Assembly (NCBI RefSeq): GCF_002017875.1
Contig: NZ_MUFV01000001.1
Coordinates: 901,001-965,000, forward strand
DNA length: 64,000 nt
Reading direction: 5' to 3'
Origin: Deinococcus sp. LM3
GTDB taxonomy: Bacteria > Deinococcota > Deinococci > Deinococcales > Deinococcaceae
A program made the position numbers and the translations under genes. Position 1 is the first letter of the stretch. Every line of letters starts with the position of its first letter. Positions 11,725 through 24,749 of the stretch are shown here, piece by piece. Below the pieces are notes generated by a model that saw nothing but the letters and a program-made list of their open reading frames with translations, had not been told where the DNA came from and did not search any database.

Positions 11725-12402
11725 TCAGGCTTCGGTGGTGTCGTCGCCCTTGACTTCTTCGAGGCTGGTTTCGCCTTCCAGAACGGCGGCGGCGGCTTCC
11801 TCGCTGATCTCGCCGCTGGCGACCATGCCGGCGACCTGGGCGGCCTGGGTTTCGGCGGCCGCTTCGCCGTCGCTGAGGCGGGGGGGCAGCACGCTGATGA
11901 CGACCTGGTCGGCGTCACCGGCGAGCTTCACGCCTTCCGGGAGTTTGATCTGGCCGGCGGTGACGTGGTCGCCGATGGCGAGCTTGGTCACGTCGACGAC
12001 GAGTTCCTGGGGGATGCGGCGGGGGCCGGGGGCGATCACGGCGAGGTTGTGCACGACGATGTCGAGCAGGCCGCCCATGACGACGCCCTGGCTCTTGCCG
12101 GTGGTGTGCACGGGCACGTTCACTTCGACGGGTTCACCGTAGGTGACCATGTAGAAGTCGACGTGGATGGGGGTGCGCTTGCGCTTGTCCATCTGCACGG
12201 TCTTGACCAGCGCGGGGAAGGTCTGGCCGCCCTCGACGGTGATGTCGAACAGGCCGGTGGTGCTCTGGGTGCGGAAGGCGCGGTCGAAGGCCTTGCGGTC
12301 GATGGCGAAGGAGACGTTGTTCTCCTTGTTGTAGGCGACGGCGGGGATCATGCCTTCGGCCAGTTTCTCCTGGCTCTTGCGGGGTTTGGCGTTCAGTTCC
12401 AT
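11725..12402 (-). CDS. rplY: 50S ribosomal protein L25/general stress protein Ctc
   Basis: 225 residues; binds 5S rRNA on the large subunit. The long form with a C-terminal TL5/CTC domain is typical of Deinococcus-Thermus. It starts MELNAKPRKSQEKLAEG; the DGxIPAVxYG-like motif appears as EGMIPAVAYN. The tail (about 190-225) is acidic and Ala-rich. The frame is open 34 codons further upstream, but the ATG at 12402 has AAGGAG 7 nt before it and matches family starts. It diverges from efp. Confidence 0.95.
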   Translation of the reverse strand: MELNAKPRKSQEKLAEGMIPAVAYNKENNVSFAIDRKAFDRAFRTQSTTGLFDITVEGGQTFPALVKTVQMDKRKRTPIHVDFYMVTYGEPVEVNVPVHTTGKSQGVVMGGLLDIVVHNLAVIAPGPRRIPQELVVDVTKLAIGDHVTAGQIKLPEGVKLAGDADQVVISVLPPRLSDGEAAAETQAAQVAGMVASGEISEEAAAAVLEGETSLEEVKGDDTTEA

Positions 12403-12641
12403 GTGCTCTCTCCTTGGCGTTCTTCGCCGCCTCGCTCTCGCCGCGCGCCGGGACCCGGCGGGGTCGGTCCGGGGGCGGGGGCGGACGTGCAACCGTGACA
12501 GCATAGCAAACGCGCCCGCCCCGGTGGAAGGGTCGTGGGGGGGTCTGCTAGACTCCTATGCGTTGCCGCGCGGCTCCCCGCGTTCCCCTGCCCGGCGGGG
12601 GGGTGCGGAGGCGGCCCCGGTGGGAAAAAAAGGAGAATGAC

Positions 12642-13199
12642 ATGATCAGCGTTACTGAACTGCGCAACGGCACGAAAGTGGAGATGGACGGCGGCCTGTG
12701 GGAATGCCTGGATTACTCGCACCTGAAGATGGGTCGCGGCGGCGCGAAGGTCGTCACGAAGTTCCGCAACATGGAGTCCGGCGCGATCGTGGACCGCACC
12801 TTCAACAGCGGCGAGAAACTGCAGGACATCTACGTGGAAGGCAAGACCATGCAGTACCTGTACAAGGACGGCGAGGACTTCATGTTCATGGACATGGACA
12901 CCTTCGAGCAGGTGACGCTGCCGCCCTCGCTGGTCGGTGACGCCGCGAAGTTCATGAAGGAGAACACCGAGATTGAGGTCGCCATGTACGGCGAGAAGGC
13001 CCTGAGCATCACCCTGCCCAACCAGGTGATCCTGAAGATCGTGGAGACCGATCCCGGTCTGCGCGGCGACACGGCCTCCGGCGGCACCAAGCCCGCCAAG
13101 CTGGAAACCGGCGCCGTGGTGCAGGTTCCGCTGTTCGTGGAGCAGGACACGATGGTCAAGGTCGACACCCGGACCGGCGCCTACCTCAGCCGCGCCTGA
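12642..13199 (+). CDS. efp: Translation elongation factor P
   Basis: 185 residues, the standard EF-P length: a KOW-like N domain followed by two OB domains. EF-P binds between the P and E sites and rescues ribosomes stalled at proline runs. The modification-loop region reads KMGRGGAKV, so the tip residue is Arg (of the RGGA loop), not Lys. The start ATG has AGGAG 6 nt upstream; a frame extension to 12558 has no such signal. TAGACT at 12549 may be the -10. A proline-rich leader peptide elsewhere in this window (52371) is a potential EF-P target. Confidence 0.97.
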   Translation: MISVTELRNGTKVEMDGGLWECLDYSHLKMGRGGAKVVTKFRNMESGAIVDRTFNSGEKLQDIYVEGKTMQYLYKDGEDFMFMDMDTFEQVTLPPSLVGDAAKFMKENTEIEVAMYGEKALSITLPNQVILKIVETDPGLRGDTASGGTKPAKLETGAVVQVPLFVEQDTMVKVDTRTGAYLSRA

Positions 13200-13211
13200 A
13201 ACGGTGAGTGC

Positions 13212-13258
13212 AGGGCCGCCTTCCCAGCCGATGGTGCGGGGGGCGGCCCTCGCCTTTT
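13212..13258 (+). terminator. Terminator after efp
   Basis: Arms AGGGCCGCC (13212-13220) and GGCGGCCCT (13242-13250) pair perfectly over 9 bp and are followed by cgcctttt. Confidence 0.65.
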
Positions 13259-13262
13259 ACAT

Positions 13263-13291
13263 TAGACTCGGTTCAGCCAAACGAGCGTTAG
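13263..13291 (+). promoter_or_regulatory. accB promoter box and TetR-like operator
   Basis: A -10-like TAGACT (13263-13268) is followed by CAAACGAGCGTTAG (13278-13291). This fits CNAACGNNCGTTNG, recalled as the site of Thermus PaaR, a TetR-family sensor of phenylacetyl-CoA. The core AACGAGCGTT recurs exactly at 23468-23477 before the GntR gene. A repressor at +1 is inferred. Confidence 0.5.
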
Positions 13292-13380
13292 GCACGCGGT
13301 GACACCCCCTCTCGTCCCGTACGGGGCATGATTGGGGGCAGCGTCCACCGCAGAACACAGCAGACCTTCAAGGAGGGGCC

Positions 13381-13917
<537 letters not shown>

Positions 13918-14078
13918 TTGCGGTGAACCGGAGGCTAACCCGAGCGGAGCGAGCAGCAACAGGTTCTGAGTCGCGCAGATGAAGGGGTGGGCCGGGCGAC
14001 GTTCCCGGTGCTCCCCGGAATCGGAGCGGCTCAGAACTCAGCCGACCGAGGTTCGTCTCCCAACCGCTGGAGGCATGC

Positions 14079-15416
<1,338 letters not shown>

Positions 15417-15422
15417 GAGCCG

Positions 15423-16064
15423 ATGGCAGATGGTCGGAGGCAGATGGCTGGGGGGCACCCGGCGTCTGCCTCTGCCCGTTTGGGGGAGCGTGACGTGCGG
15501 CTCTCGCACCTGTGTGGGCGGGCGTGGCCGGAGGGTGCGCTGCTGGACGCGCTGAAACTCTCCCCTTCCCTGGACGTGCTGGATGTGGGAGCGGGGGACG
15601 GTCGGCTGGTGCGGGAGCTGGCGCGGCGGGGGCACGCGGGCCGGGTGGTGGGGGTCGATCCCACGCCGGGGCCGGGCGTGCAGCCCGCGCACGCGGAGGC
15701 GTTGCCGTTCCCGGATGCGAGCTTCGACGTGGTGCTGTTCGCGCGGGTTCTGGCCCACCTGCCCGATCAGGCCAGAGCGCTGGCGGAAGCGCGGCGCGTG
15801 CTGCGGCCCGGCAGACGGGTGTGGGTGGCAACGCACGGTCCGGCGCACCTGCGGGCCACCTGGGCGGCGCTGGGCCAGCCTCTGGCACCTGGGAAGGCGC
15901 ATCCGGAACCCGCGTTGACCCTCACCTGCCCGCTCACGCTGACCGCAGACGACGCCCAGTTCCTGCTCGGCACGTACGGGGAAGAGGCGGAGGTTTCCCC
16001 CCACCTCTTCCCCGTTCAGGACGCCGCGCAGCTGCTGATCTGGAGGCACTCTCCGTCTCTGTGA
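15423..16064 (+). CDS. SAM-dependent class I methyltransferase
   Basis: 213 residues. Rossmann motif I reads LDVGAGDGRLVRELA (about 51-65), motif II GVDPTPG, and FARVLAHLPD matches motif IV/post-IV of the UbiE/MenG-like Methyltransf_11 group. The substrate cannot be told. The start ATG lies 6 nt after the accC stop, and the accC TAG is part of its AGGAG, so it is probably cotranscribed. A second ATG at 15444 is an alternative start. The first residues come from a GGCAGATGG-like direct repeat and may be unstructured. Confidence 0.85.
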   Translation: MADGRRQMAGGHPASASARLGERDVRLSHLCGRAWPEGALLDALKLSPSLDVLDVGAGDGRLVRELARRGHAGRVVGVDPTPGPGVQPAHAEALPFPDASFDVVLFARVLAHLPDQARALAEARRVLRPGRRVWVATHGPAHLRATWAALGQPLAPGKAHPEPALTLTCPLTLTADDAQFLLGTYGEEAEVSPHLFPVQDAAQLLIWRHSPSL

Positions 16065-16089
16065 TGCCAGCTGGCCAGTCGGGGGCCTG

Positions 16090-16118
16090 CCGGTTGGCCA
16101 GCCGCTCCGGTCAACCGG
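16090..16118 (+). other. Stem-loop after the methyltransferase gene
   Basis: CCGGTTG (16090-16096) pairs with CAACCGG (16112-16118), within a cluster of three (C)TGGCCAG-like repeats. There is no T-run. Confidence 0.4.
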
Positions 16119-16157
16119 CCAGTTCCGTGGCCGCGCGACGGGGCGCATGCTGCGGGC

Positions 16158-16427
16158 ATGCTTCCTGCCGACCTGCATCAGGCGCTGCGGCCCCTGCTTC
16201 CGGAACTTCAGACCCAGCTGCTCGGGGGGTGCCGCCCGGACCCGCTGCGGCACCTGGACATTCAGGTGTCCGCGAAACCCAGTGGGACCGTCACGTTGAC
16301 TGTTCGCGCCGCGCACGAGGGGGCCCGCTGGGGCCGTACGGCCAGCGTGGACCTGCACCCGCAGTGGTGTGAGGATCATCTGGAACTGCGGGCCGATCCG
16401 CCCGAGTACGCGCTCAGCGGCACCTGA
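16158..16427 (+). CDS. Small conserved-looking hypothetical protein
   Basis: 89 residues, probably cytosolic (no signal or membrane segment). The composition is normal for a coded protein: an amphipathic N-terminal helix LHQALRPLLPELQTQLL, then alternating beta-type sequence. CATGCT lies 7 nt before the ATG, so a leaderless start is possible. The stop codon TGA is the first three bases of repeat copy B. No family is recognised. Confidence 0.6.
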   Translation: MLPADLHQALRPLLPELQTQLLGGCRPDPLRHLDIQVSAKPSGTVTLTVRAAHEGARWGRTASVDLHPQWCEDHLELRADPPEYALSGT

Positions 16428-16563
16428 TACGGACTGCCGTTTGTTTCGCCGACAATCCGGGACTTCACCGGATTGCCAGCTCCACGTCCGGAACCCGCCC
16501 CGCTCCCACTCGCTTCGCTCGGACCCAGCGGGCTTTGCAGCCCATTCAATCGGAGTCCGCATG
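16425..16563. repeat. Dispersed palindromic element, copy B
   Basis: It runs from TGATACGGACTGCCG to TCGGAGTCCGCATGA. It contains TTTCGCCGACAATCCGG and CTCGCTTCGCTCGG, and the GGGCTTTGCAGCCC hairpin. The left TGA is the stop codon of the gene ending at 16427. The ATGA at the right end starts no gene. Confidence 0.85.
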
Positions 16564-16573
16564 AACCAGAAAG

Positions 16574-16616
16574 CGCGCCGCGATATCCCACCAGAGGCGA
16601 TATCGCGGCGCGCGGC
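16574..16616 (-). terminator. Terminator of acs
   Basis: A perfect 15-bp stem, GCGCGCCGCGATATC with GATATCGCGGCGCGC, encloses an 11-nt loop. On the minus strand it is followed by TTTCTGGTT, which fits an intrinsic terminator 12-55 nt past the acs stop. Confidence 0.85.
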
Positions 16617-16627
16617 CCTGACGGCGC

Positions 16628-18586
<1,959 letters not shown>

Positions 18587-18732
18587 GCGGGGGACCTCCG
18601 GGGACGGCGGGAGCAGGGTGCGCGGGCGCACCGGACAGTGGGACGGTCGGGTTGTGTGTGCCGTCACTGTACTCGCGTCCGGTGGGAATCCGGATGGAAC
18701 GGGCGCGCAGGTACCGCGCCGGTACTGCACCC

Positions 18733-18765
18733 GGTTCAAGTTCATGGGGTTCAAGTGCATGGAGT
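18733..18765. repeat. Short 15-bp tandem repeat between acs and the MFS gene
   Basis: GGTTCAAGTTCATGG and GGTTCAAGTGCATGG lie in tandem, followed by a partial third unit (AGTTCA) that reaches the MFS stop codon. Confidence 0.7.
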
Positions 18766-19974
18766 TCAGGCCAGGGCTTCCTGCTGCCGCTGGAGCAGGC
18801 GACCCCGCACGCGGCCTTCCAGGGCCAGCAGCAGCAGCGCCGCCAGGAGGGCCAGTCCAGCGATCACGACCCACATCCCGCCCGCGCCCAGAGACTGCAG
18901 GAGCGCGCCGCCCAGCAGCGGGGCCAGCAGGGTCGCCAGGCCCGCCATGCTGCCCACCAGTCCGATGTACGTGCCGCGCTGAGCGGGCGGCCCCAGTTCG
19001 CTGATGATCGTCTTGCTGATGCCGTACGCGATGATCTCCCCGACGGTCCAGACCGCGACGGCCAGCATGTGCGCCCACAGGGTGTGCGCCACGGCGTGCC
19101 CCAGGAAGCCTGCGCCCAGCAGCGCGGCGCCCAGCGCCTGCCAGCGCGGGTGGCCACTGCGGGCGATCAGGTGCCCCAGTGGCAGGCCCAGCAGGACGAC
19201 CAGGGCGCCGTTCACGGCGAGAACCTGTCCGTACTGCACGGCGCTGAAGCCCTGCTGCGCGAACACCACGGCCAGCACCTTGTAACTCTGGTACGTCAGG
19301 CCGAACAGCAGCGAGGCGAGGCAGAACTGCCACAACAGCAGGTCGCGTGGCAGCAACGGGCGGGCGTGTGCCCCCGCGTTGCGGGCGGGCCGGGCAGTGC
19401 GGGGATACAGCAGCGCCAGCAGCAGCGCGTAGGCGCCCATGGTGGCGGCGTCCAGCCAGAACAGCAGCCGCATGGACCGCCCGGCCAGCCAGCCACCCAG
19501 GATGGGCGCGGTGGCGGCCCCGACGTTGATCGCCCAGTACAGCAGGTTGTACGCGCGGGTCCGCTGCGCGCCCTGCGTGAGTTCCGCGACGGCGGTGCTC
19601 GCAGCGGGTTTGTACAGCGCCGACAGCAGCGAGAAGCCCAGCACGCCCGCCGCCGTCCACCAGAAGCCCTGCGCCACCGACAGCGCCAGGATCATGACGG
19701 CCCCGCCGCTCAGGGCGAGGATCATGGTGAAGGCCGGGCCGCGCCGGTCGGTCAGCGCCCCGCTGAGGCCCTCAGAGACGAAGCGGCCCAGGCCCAGCAT
19801 CGCCAGGATCACGCTGACCTGCGTGACGCTCAGCTGCCCCTGCGCCGTCAGGTAGAAACCCAGCAGCGGGACCACGAACTCGCCCAGGCGGTTGAGCAGC
19901 GTGCCCCACCACAGCACCCAGAATCCGGTCGGGTAGGCGCGGGCAGCGTGGGTCAGGGCAGTCACACGCGTCAT
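18766..19974 (-). CDS. MFS transporter
   Basis: 402 residues with about 12 hydrophobic segments. The loop between helices 2 and 3 (LGLGRFVSEGLSGALTDRRGP) carries the MFS motif A pattern GxLxDRxG. It resembles drug or metabolite exporters; the substrate is unknown. The ATG at 19974 (MTRVTALTHAARAYPTGFW) lacks a clear SD. The frame is open 40 codons further, but that region is repeat-like. It sits between acs and actP, all on the minus strand, though a repeat element separates it from actP. Confidence 0.85.
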   Translation of the reverse strand: MTRVTALTHAARAYPTGFWVLWWGTLLNRLGEFVVPLLGFYLTAQGQLSVTQVSVILAMLGLGRFVSEGLSGALTDRRGPAFTMILALSGGAVMILALSVAQGFWWTAAGVLGFSLLSALYKPAASTAVAELTQGAQRTRAYNLLYWAINVGAATAPILGGWLAGRSMRLLFWLDAATMGAYALLLALLYPRTARPARNAGAHARPLLPRDLLLWQFCLASLLFGLTYQSYKVLAVVFAQQGFSAVQYGQVLAVNGALVVLLGLPLGHLIARSGHPRWQALGAALLGAGFLGHAVAHTLWAHMLAVAVWTVGEIIAYGISKTIISELGPPAQRGTYIGLVGSMAGLATLLAPLLGGALLQSLGAGGMWVVIAGLALLAALLLLALEGRVRGRLLQRQQEALA

Positions 19975-20063
19975 GCTAGGCCACGTTGCGAGCGGGCGCG
20001 TCCGCAACTCGGCAGAAGGGGCCCGGCTGCCGCGTGGCGTCCGGGCCCCCTCCTCTGTGCGGG

Positions 20064-20203
20064 TCATACGGACTGCCGTTTGTTTCGCCAACAATCCGGA
20101 ACTTCACCGGATTGCCGGCTCCACGTCCGGAACCCGCCCCGCTCCCACTCGCTTCGCTCGGATTGAATGGGCTGCAAAGCCCATTCAATCCGAGGCCGTA
20201 TCA
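20064..20203. repeat. Dispersed palindromic element, copy C
   Basis: Bounded by TCATACGG and CCGTATCA. It has the CCAACAATCCGG / CCGGATTG pair and the near-perfect hairpin GATTGAATGGGCTGCAAAGCCCATTCAATC. The terminal TCA is the stop codon (TGA on the minus strand) of actP. Confidence 0.9.
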
Positions 20204-21796
20204 GTCGTGCGCGGCGACGGTGCCGTCGGTGCCGGCGCCGGTGTACGCGCGGAACTGCATGTCCTCGAAGTCGCGTTCGTCCTGTGCGGTGTTGCGGCGG
20301 GCCGCGCCGATCATGGTGCCGATGTACGCGAACAGGAATCCGGCGGGAATGCTGATCAGTCCGGGGTTCTCCAGCGGGAAGATGGCGTTGGCCTGGATCA
20401 GGTGACGGCCGGTGGTCAGGGTATCCGGGTCGATCTTCATGATGTTGGGGCTGAGGGCGATCAGCAGCAGCGTGAACAGGATGCCGCCCACGATGCCCCA
20501 CAGGGCGCCGGTGGCGTTGAATTTCCGCCAGAACAGCGTGAACAGGATGACGGGCAGGTTGGCGCTGGCGGCCAGCGCGAACGCCAGCGCGACCAGGAAC
20601 GCCACGTTCTGCGTCTTGGCGAGCAGGCCCAGGATGATCGCGGCGATGCCGACGCCGACGGTGGCCATGCGGGCCACACGGAACTGGTCTTTCTCGCTGG
20701 CCTGCCCGCCTTTCAGGACGCCGTTGTAGATGTCGTGCGTGAAGCTGGTGCTGGCGCTAATGGTCAGGCCGGCGACGACCGCGAGGATGGTGGCGAAGGC
20801 GACAGCGGTCACGAAAGCCAGGCCGAATTCTCCGCCGACGGTGCCGGCCCCGCCGAACAGTGCCTGCGCGAGCAGCGGCGCGGCCATATTCCCGGCGGCG
20901 TTGGCCTGCACGATAGCTTCCTTGCCCAGCAGGACGTTCGCGGCGTTGCCCATGAAGGCAGTCATGACGTAGAACGCGCCGATCAGGACCATGGCCCACA
21001 CGACGCTCTTGCGGGCGTCCTGGGCGGTGGGCACCGTGAAGAAGCGCACCAGGATGTGCGGCAGTCCGGCCGTGCCGAGCACCAGCGCGAGGCACAGGCT
21101 GATCAGGTCGATGGGGTTGGTGTACTTCACGCCGGCACCCAGGAATTCCGCGCCGTTTCTGGCCTCGGCCTGACCGAGCAGGTTCGAGAAGCTCCAGCCG
21201 AAGCGGTTGAGAATCAGGACGGTCATGACGATGGTGGCGAACATCAGCAGCACGGCCTTGATGATCTGCACCCAGGTGGTGGCGAGCATGCCGCCCACCA
21301 CGACATACACGATCATCAGGACGCCCACGAGCGGAATGGCGACGTCCGCGCTGATCGCGCCCTTGGAGAGCAGGCTGATCAGGCTGCCGGCCCCGACGAC
21401 CTGCGCGATCATGTAGAAGGTGCTGATCACGATGGTGCTGACGGCGGCGTAGGTGCGCACGCGGGGGTCTTTCAGGCGGTAGACCAGCATGTCGGCCAGG
21501 GTGTACTTGCCGAGGTTGCGCAGCGGTTCGGCCACGATGAACAGGACGGTCAGGTACGCGATGAACCACCCGACCGAGTACATGAACCCGTCGTAACCGT
21601 TCAGGGCGATCAGGCCCGTGATGCCCAGGAAGCTGGCGGCACTCATGTAGTCCCCGGCGATGGCGATGCCGTTCTGCGTGGCGCTGATGCGGCCGCCGGC
21701 CACGTAGAAGTCGCCGGCGCTGGTGTTGCGCCGGGAGGCCCAGAAGGTGACGGCCAGGGTGATGGCGACGATCAGCGCGGAAAGCAGCAGGGTCAC
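20201..21796 (-). CDS. actP: Cation/acetate symporter ActP
   Basis: 531 residues of the solute:sodium symporter family, with about 13 transmembrane helices. GDYMSAASFLGITGLIALNGYDGF and the (I)AEPLRNLGKYTLADMLVYR stretch are hallmarks of acetate permease ActP. It starts at GTG (21796), overlapping the yjcH stop by GTGA, so the two are translationally coupled. It imports acetate for Acs. Its stop codon lies in repeat copy C. Confidence 0.95.
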   Translation of the reverse strand: MTLLLSALIVAITLAVTFWASRRNTSAGDFYVAGGRISATQNGIAIAGDYMSAASFLGITGLIALNGYDGFMYSVGWFIAYLTVLFIVAEPLRNLGKYTLADMLVYRLKDPRVRTYAAVSTIVISTFYMIAQVVGAGSLISLLSKGAISADVAIPLVGVLMIVYVVVGGMLATTWVQIIKAVLLMFATIVMTVLILNRFGWSFSNLLGQAEARNGAEFLGAGVKYTNPIDLISLCLALVLGTAGLPHILVRFFTVPTAQDARKSVVWAMVLIGAFYVMTAFMGNAANVLLGKEAIVQANAAGNMAAPLLAQALFGGAGTVGGEFGLAFVTAVAFATILAVVAGLTISASTSFTHDIYNGVLKGGQASEKDQFRVARMATVGVGIAAIILGLLAKTQNVAFLVALAFALAASANLPVILFTLFWRKFNATGALWGIVGGILFTLLLIALSPNIMKIDPDTLTTGRHLIQANAIFPLENPGLISIPAGFLFAYIGTMIGAARRNTAQDERDFEDMQFRAYTGAGTDGTVAAHD

Positions 21797-22092
21797 TGGC
21801 GGGCCTCTTGCGCGAGGCGGTCGAAGGTGCGGGCCTTGACGATGTACACGTACGCCATGATCCAGCCCATGGCGAACTCGGCGAATGCCAGCACGTACCC
21901 GAAGGTGACGTTCCCGAAGACCTTGGTGGCCATCAGGGGCTTGTTATAGCCGGCCAGGACGGGCAGCAGGAAGTACAGCACCAGGAACGCGACGGTCATG
22001 ATGACGGTGAAGGAGTTGCGCTGCGCGACCAGTTGCTGGTACGAGGCGTTTCTCGGAGTGGTCTGGCCGGGCTGAACGCTGGATACGGTCAT
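21793..22092 (-). CDS. yjcH: DUF485 membrane protein (YjcH-like)
   Basis: 99 residues with two transmembrane helices (about 29-51 and 65-88), the DUF485 layout. Such proteins are almost always encoded directly before actP, as here, and are thought to be accessory to it. AGGAGGTTCAT precedes the ATG at 22092. The frame reaches 22197, but only this start has an SD. Direct repeats AGCGTAGAA lie 57-95 bp upstream. Confidence 0.93.
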   Translation of the reverse strand: MTVSSVQPGQTTPRNASYQQLVAQRNSFTVIMTVAFLVLYFLLPVLAGYNKPLMATKVFGNVTFGYVLAFAEFAMGWIMAYVYIVKARTFDRLAQEARQ

Positions 22093-22139
22093 ATGAACCT
22101 CCTGAAGGGGTGCGCCGGGGAAACCGCACTCAGGCGAAC

Positions 22140-22187
22140 GGCCGTCTGAGCGTAGAAAAACTGTGTGGTCTGACGGCCAGCGTAGAA
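22140..22187. promoter_or_regulatory. Direct and inverted repeats before yjcH-actP
   Basis: AGCGTAGAA occurs at 22149-22157 and again at 22179-22187, exactly 30 bp (about three helical turns) apart. GGCCGTCTGA (22140) and TCTGACGGCC (22169) form a near-perfect inverted repeat between them. This looks like a cooperative binding site for a regulator of acetate uptake or of moaA. No protein is assigned. Confidence 0.4.
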
Positions 22188-22323
22188 GTCCGTTCAATCA
22201 AAAGCAATGAACCCGGTCCAAGATCTTCGTTCCTGTGTCCGGAACATGCGCCGCTGACCGGGCCGCTCGCTGGCCTGCGCCGCGAATGGCGGCGTTCCCG
22301 CCAATTGGTGGCCCCTGGGCGGG

Positions 22324-22329
22324 TATGCT
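22324..22329 (+). promoter_or_regulatory. -10 box of moaA (leaderless)
   Basis: TATGCT 8 nt before the ATG, so transcription should start at or next to the start codon. No SD is present. Confidence 0.6.
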
Positions 22330-22337
22330 GCGGGTCA

Positions 22338-23360
<1,023 letters not shown>

Positions 23361-23465
23361 GCCCTGACGCCACCCGCGCCTGACCTTGCAGGTGGTGTGC
23401 TGCGGCCGGTTTTTCAGTCTTTTTGATCCAGGTTCAGGGATCGGGCATAGCGCGTGACAGGCTGC

Positions 23466-23535
23466 CTAACGAGCGTTGTACCGCCCCGCGTGACAGCTAG
23501 ACAACCTTGTGTACTTCTGACACTAACCTTAAGAT
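23466..23535 (+). promoter_or_regulatory. Promoter and operators of the GntR gene
   Basis: A -35 TTGTGT (23507-23512) and -10 TAAGAT (23530-23535) are 17 bp apart. ACAACCTTGT, an inverted repeat overlapping the -35, may be the autoregulatory site. CTAACGAGCGTTGT (23466-23479) shares its 10-bp core with the accB operator candidate. Confidence 0.55.
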
Positions 23536-23575
23536 GAGCCTGGCTCCGCCCGCCAGCGGACACCCGGAGGGATGC

Positions 23576-24268
23576 ATGGCGAAGTACCCGCTTATCAAGA
23601 CCACCCTGAAAGACCGCCTGCTCGGCGGCCACTACGCCGAGGGACTCCCCCTGCCCAGCGAACCGCAGCTGGCCCGCGAATTCGAAGTGTCCCGCATGAC
23701 CGCCCGCCGCGCCATCGACGAACTGGAACGCGAAGGTTACGTCTACCGCGTGCAGGGCGCCGGCACCTTCCCCACCGGCAAACGCTTCCGGCAGGGCATG
23801 TTCCGCGTCCGCCCCTTCAAGGAATGGGCCCGCCACCCCGACCACCGCACCACCGTCCTGCGCGCCATGCAGATCGAGGCCACGCCCGAGATCGCCATCG
23901 TGCTGCAGATCCAGCCCGGCGACCCCGTCATCTTCATCCACCGCCTGCGCAACGCCGGCGACGAGGCCCTGGTCATCGAGAAACGCTACATCAACGCGGC
24001 CCTCGCCCCGCAGCTGCTCGACCATAACCTCGCCGCCGAGAGCATCCACGAAACCATGATCAGCATGGGCGTTCCCCTGCAACGGGTGGAACAGAACCTC
24101 GAGGCCGTCAACCTCCGCCAGGAGGAAGCCGAACTGCTGCGCGTCCCCATCGGCACCGCCGCGTTCCTGCTGCGCCGCACCACCTACAGCGGCCAGAAAC
24201 GCGCCAGCTACGTCAACTACTGGGTGCGCGGCGACCGCTACGCCTTCCAGGACACCTTCGAGCCGTAA
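23576..24268 (+). CDS. GntR/HutC-family transcriptional regulator
   Basis: 230 residues. The N-terminal winged HTH (about 5-65) contains LPSEPQLAREFEVSRMTARRAIDELEREGYVYRVQGAGTF in pieces typical of GntR. The C-terminal UTRA domain (about 85-225) binds a small ligand, often a sugar phosphate or histidine-pathway compound. CGGAGGG lies before the ATG; a 23-codon extension runs through the promoter and was rejected. It stands alone, so its regulon is not deducible. Confidence 0.93.
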   Translation: MAKYPLIKTTLKDRLLGGHYAEGLPLPSEPQLAREFEVSRMTARRAIDELEREGYVYRVQGAGTFPTGKRFRQGMFRVRPFKEWARHPDHRTTVLRAMQIEATPEIAIVLQIQPGDPVIFIHRLRNAGDEALVIEKRYINAALAPQLLDHNLAAESIHETMISMGVPLQRVEQNLEAVNLRQEEAELLRVPIGTAAFLLRRTTYSGQKRASYVNYWVRGDRYAFQDTFEP

Positions 24269-24293
24269 GGCCGGGCAACGCCATACAGGCACA

Positions 24294-24324
24294 AGGCCGG
24301 GGTAATCACTCCCCGGCCTCTTTG
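24294..24324 (+). terminator. Terminator of the GntR gene
   Basis: AGGCCGGGG and CCCCGGCCT pair over 9 bp, followed by ctttg. Confidence 0.8.
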
Positions 24325-24348
24325 CGCCTTCCCCAGCTGATACGAATA

Positions 24349-24378
24349 CCGCCGCCCCCGTTTCCGGAAGGGCGGCGG
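24349..24378 (-). terminator. Hairpin after rplT
   Basis: CCGCCGCCC (24349-24357) pairs with GGGCGGCGG (24370-24378), 18 nt past the rplT stop. There is no clear T-run, so termination may be partial. Confidence 0.5.
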
Positions 24379-24395
24379 CGTTCGTGTCAGCCGTT

Positions 24396-24749
24396 TTACT
24401 TGCTGTTCTTGGCCGCTTCGACCAGGGCCTTGAAGGCCTCGGGCTCACGGGCGGCGATGTCGGCCAGGACCTTGCGGTTCAGGTCGATGTTCGCGCGCTT
24501 CAGGCCACCGATGAAGGTGGAGTAGTTCATGCCGTGCAGGCGGGCGCCGGCGTTGATACGCTGGATCCACAGGCGACGGAAGTCACGCTTCTTGTTGCGG
24601 CGATCGCGGTACTCGTAGGTCGCGGCGTTCAGCAGGGTCTGGAACGCGTTGCGGTACTGCTTGCTGCGGCTGCCCCAGAAGCCCTTGGCGCGCTTCAGGA
24701 CCTTCTTGTGACGGCGGCGGCGGACGGTGCCGGTCTTGACGCGAGGCAT
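24396..24749 (-). CDS. rplT: 50S ribosomal protein L20
   Basis: 117 residues, essential for early 50S assembly by binding 23S rRNA. The opening MPRVKTGTVRRRRHKKVLK and the body YRDRRNKKRDFRRLWIQRIN are canonical. The ATG overlaps the rpmI stop by one base (TAATG), and its SD GGAGGT is inside the rpmI end, so the two are coupled. In many bacteria L20 represses its own operon through the leader. Confidence 0.98.
   Translation of the reverse strand: MPRVKTGTVRRRRHKKVLKRAKGFWGSRSKQYRNAFQTLLNAATYEYRDRRNKKRDFRRLWIQRINAGARLHGMNYSTFIGGLKRANIDLNRKVLADIAAREPEAFKALVEAAKNSK

Noticed and set aside
13918..14078. Another copy of the TGATACGG element between accB and accC
   Set aside because: Only CGAGCGGAGCGAG resembles the element; neither the ends nor the two stems are present.
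18587..19660. N-terminal extension of acs to 1010 residues
   Set aside because: The extension is antisense-like R/G/A/P-rich sequence within the MFS gene; GGAGGT and family alignment fix the start at 18586.
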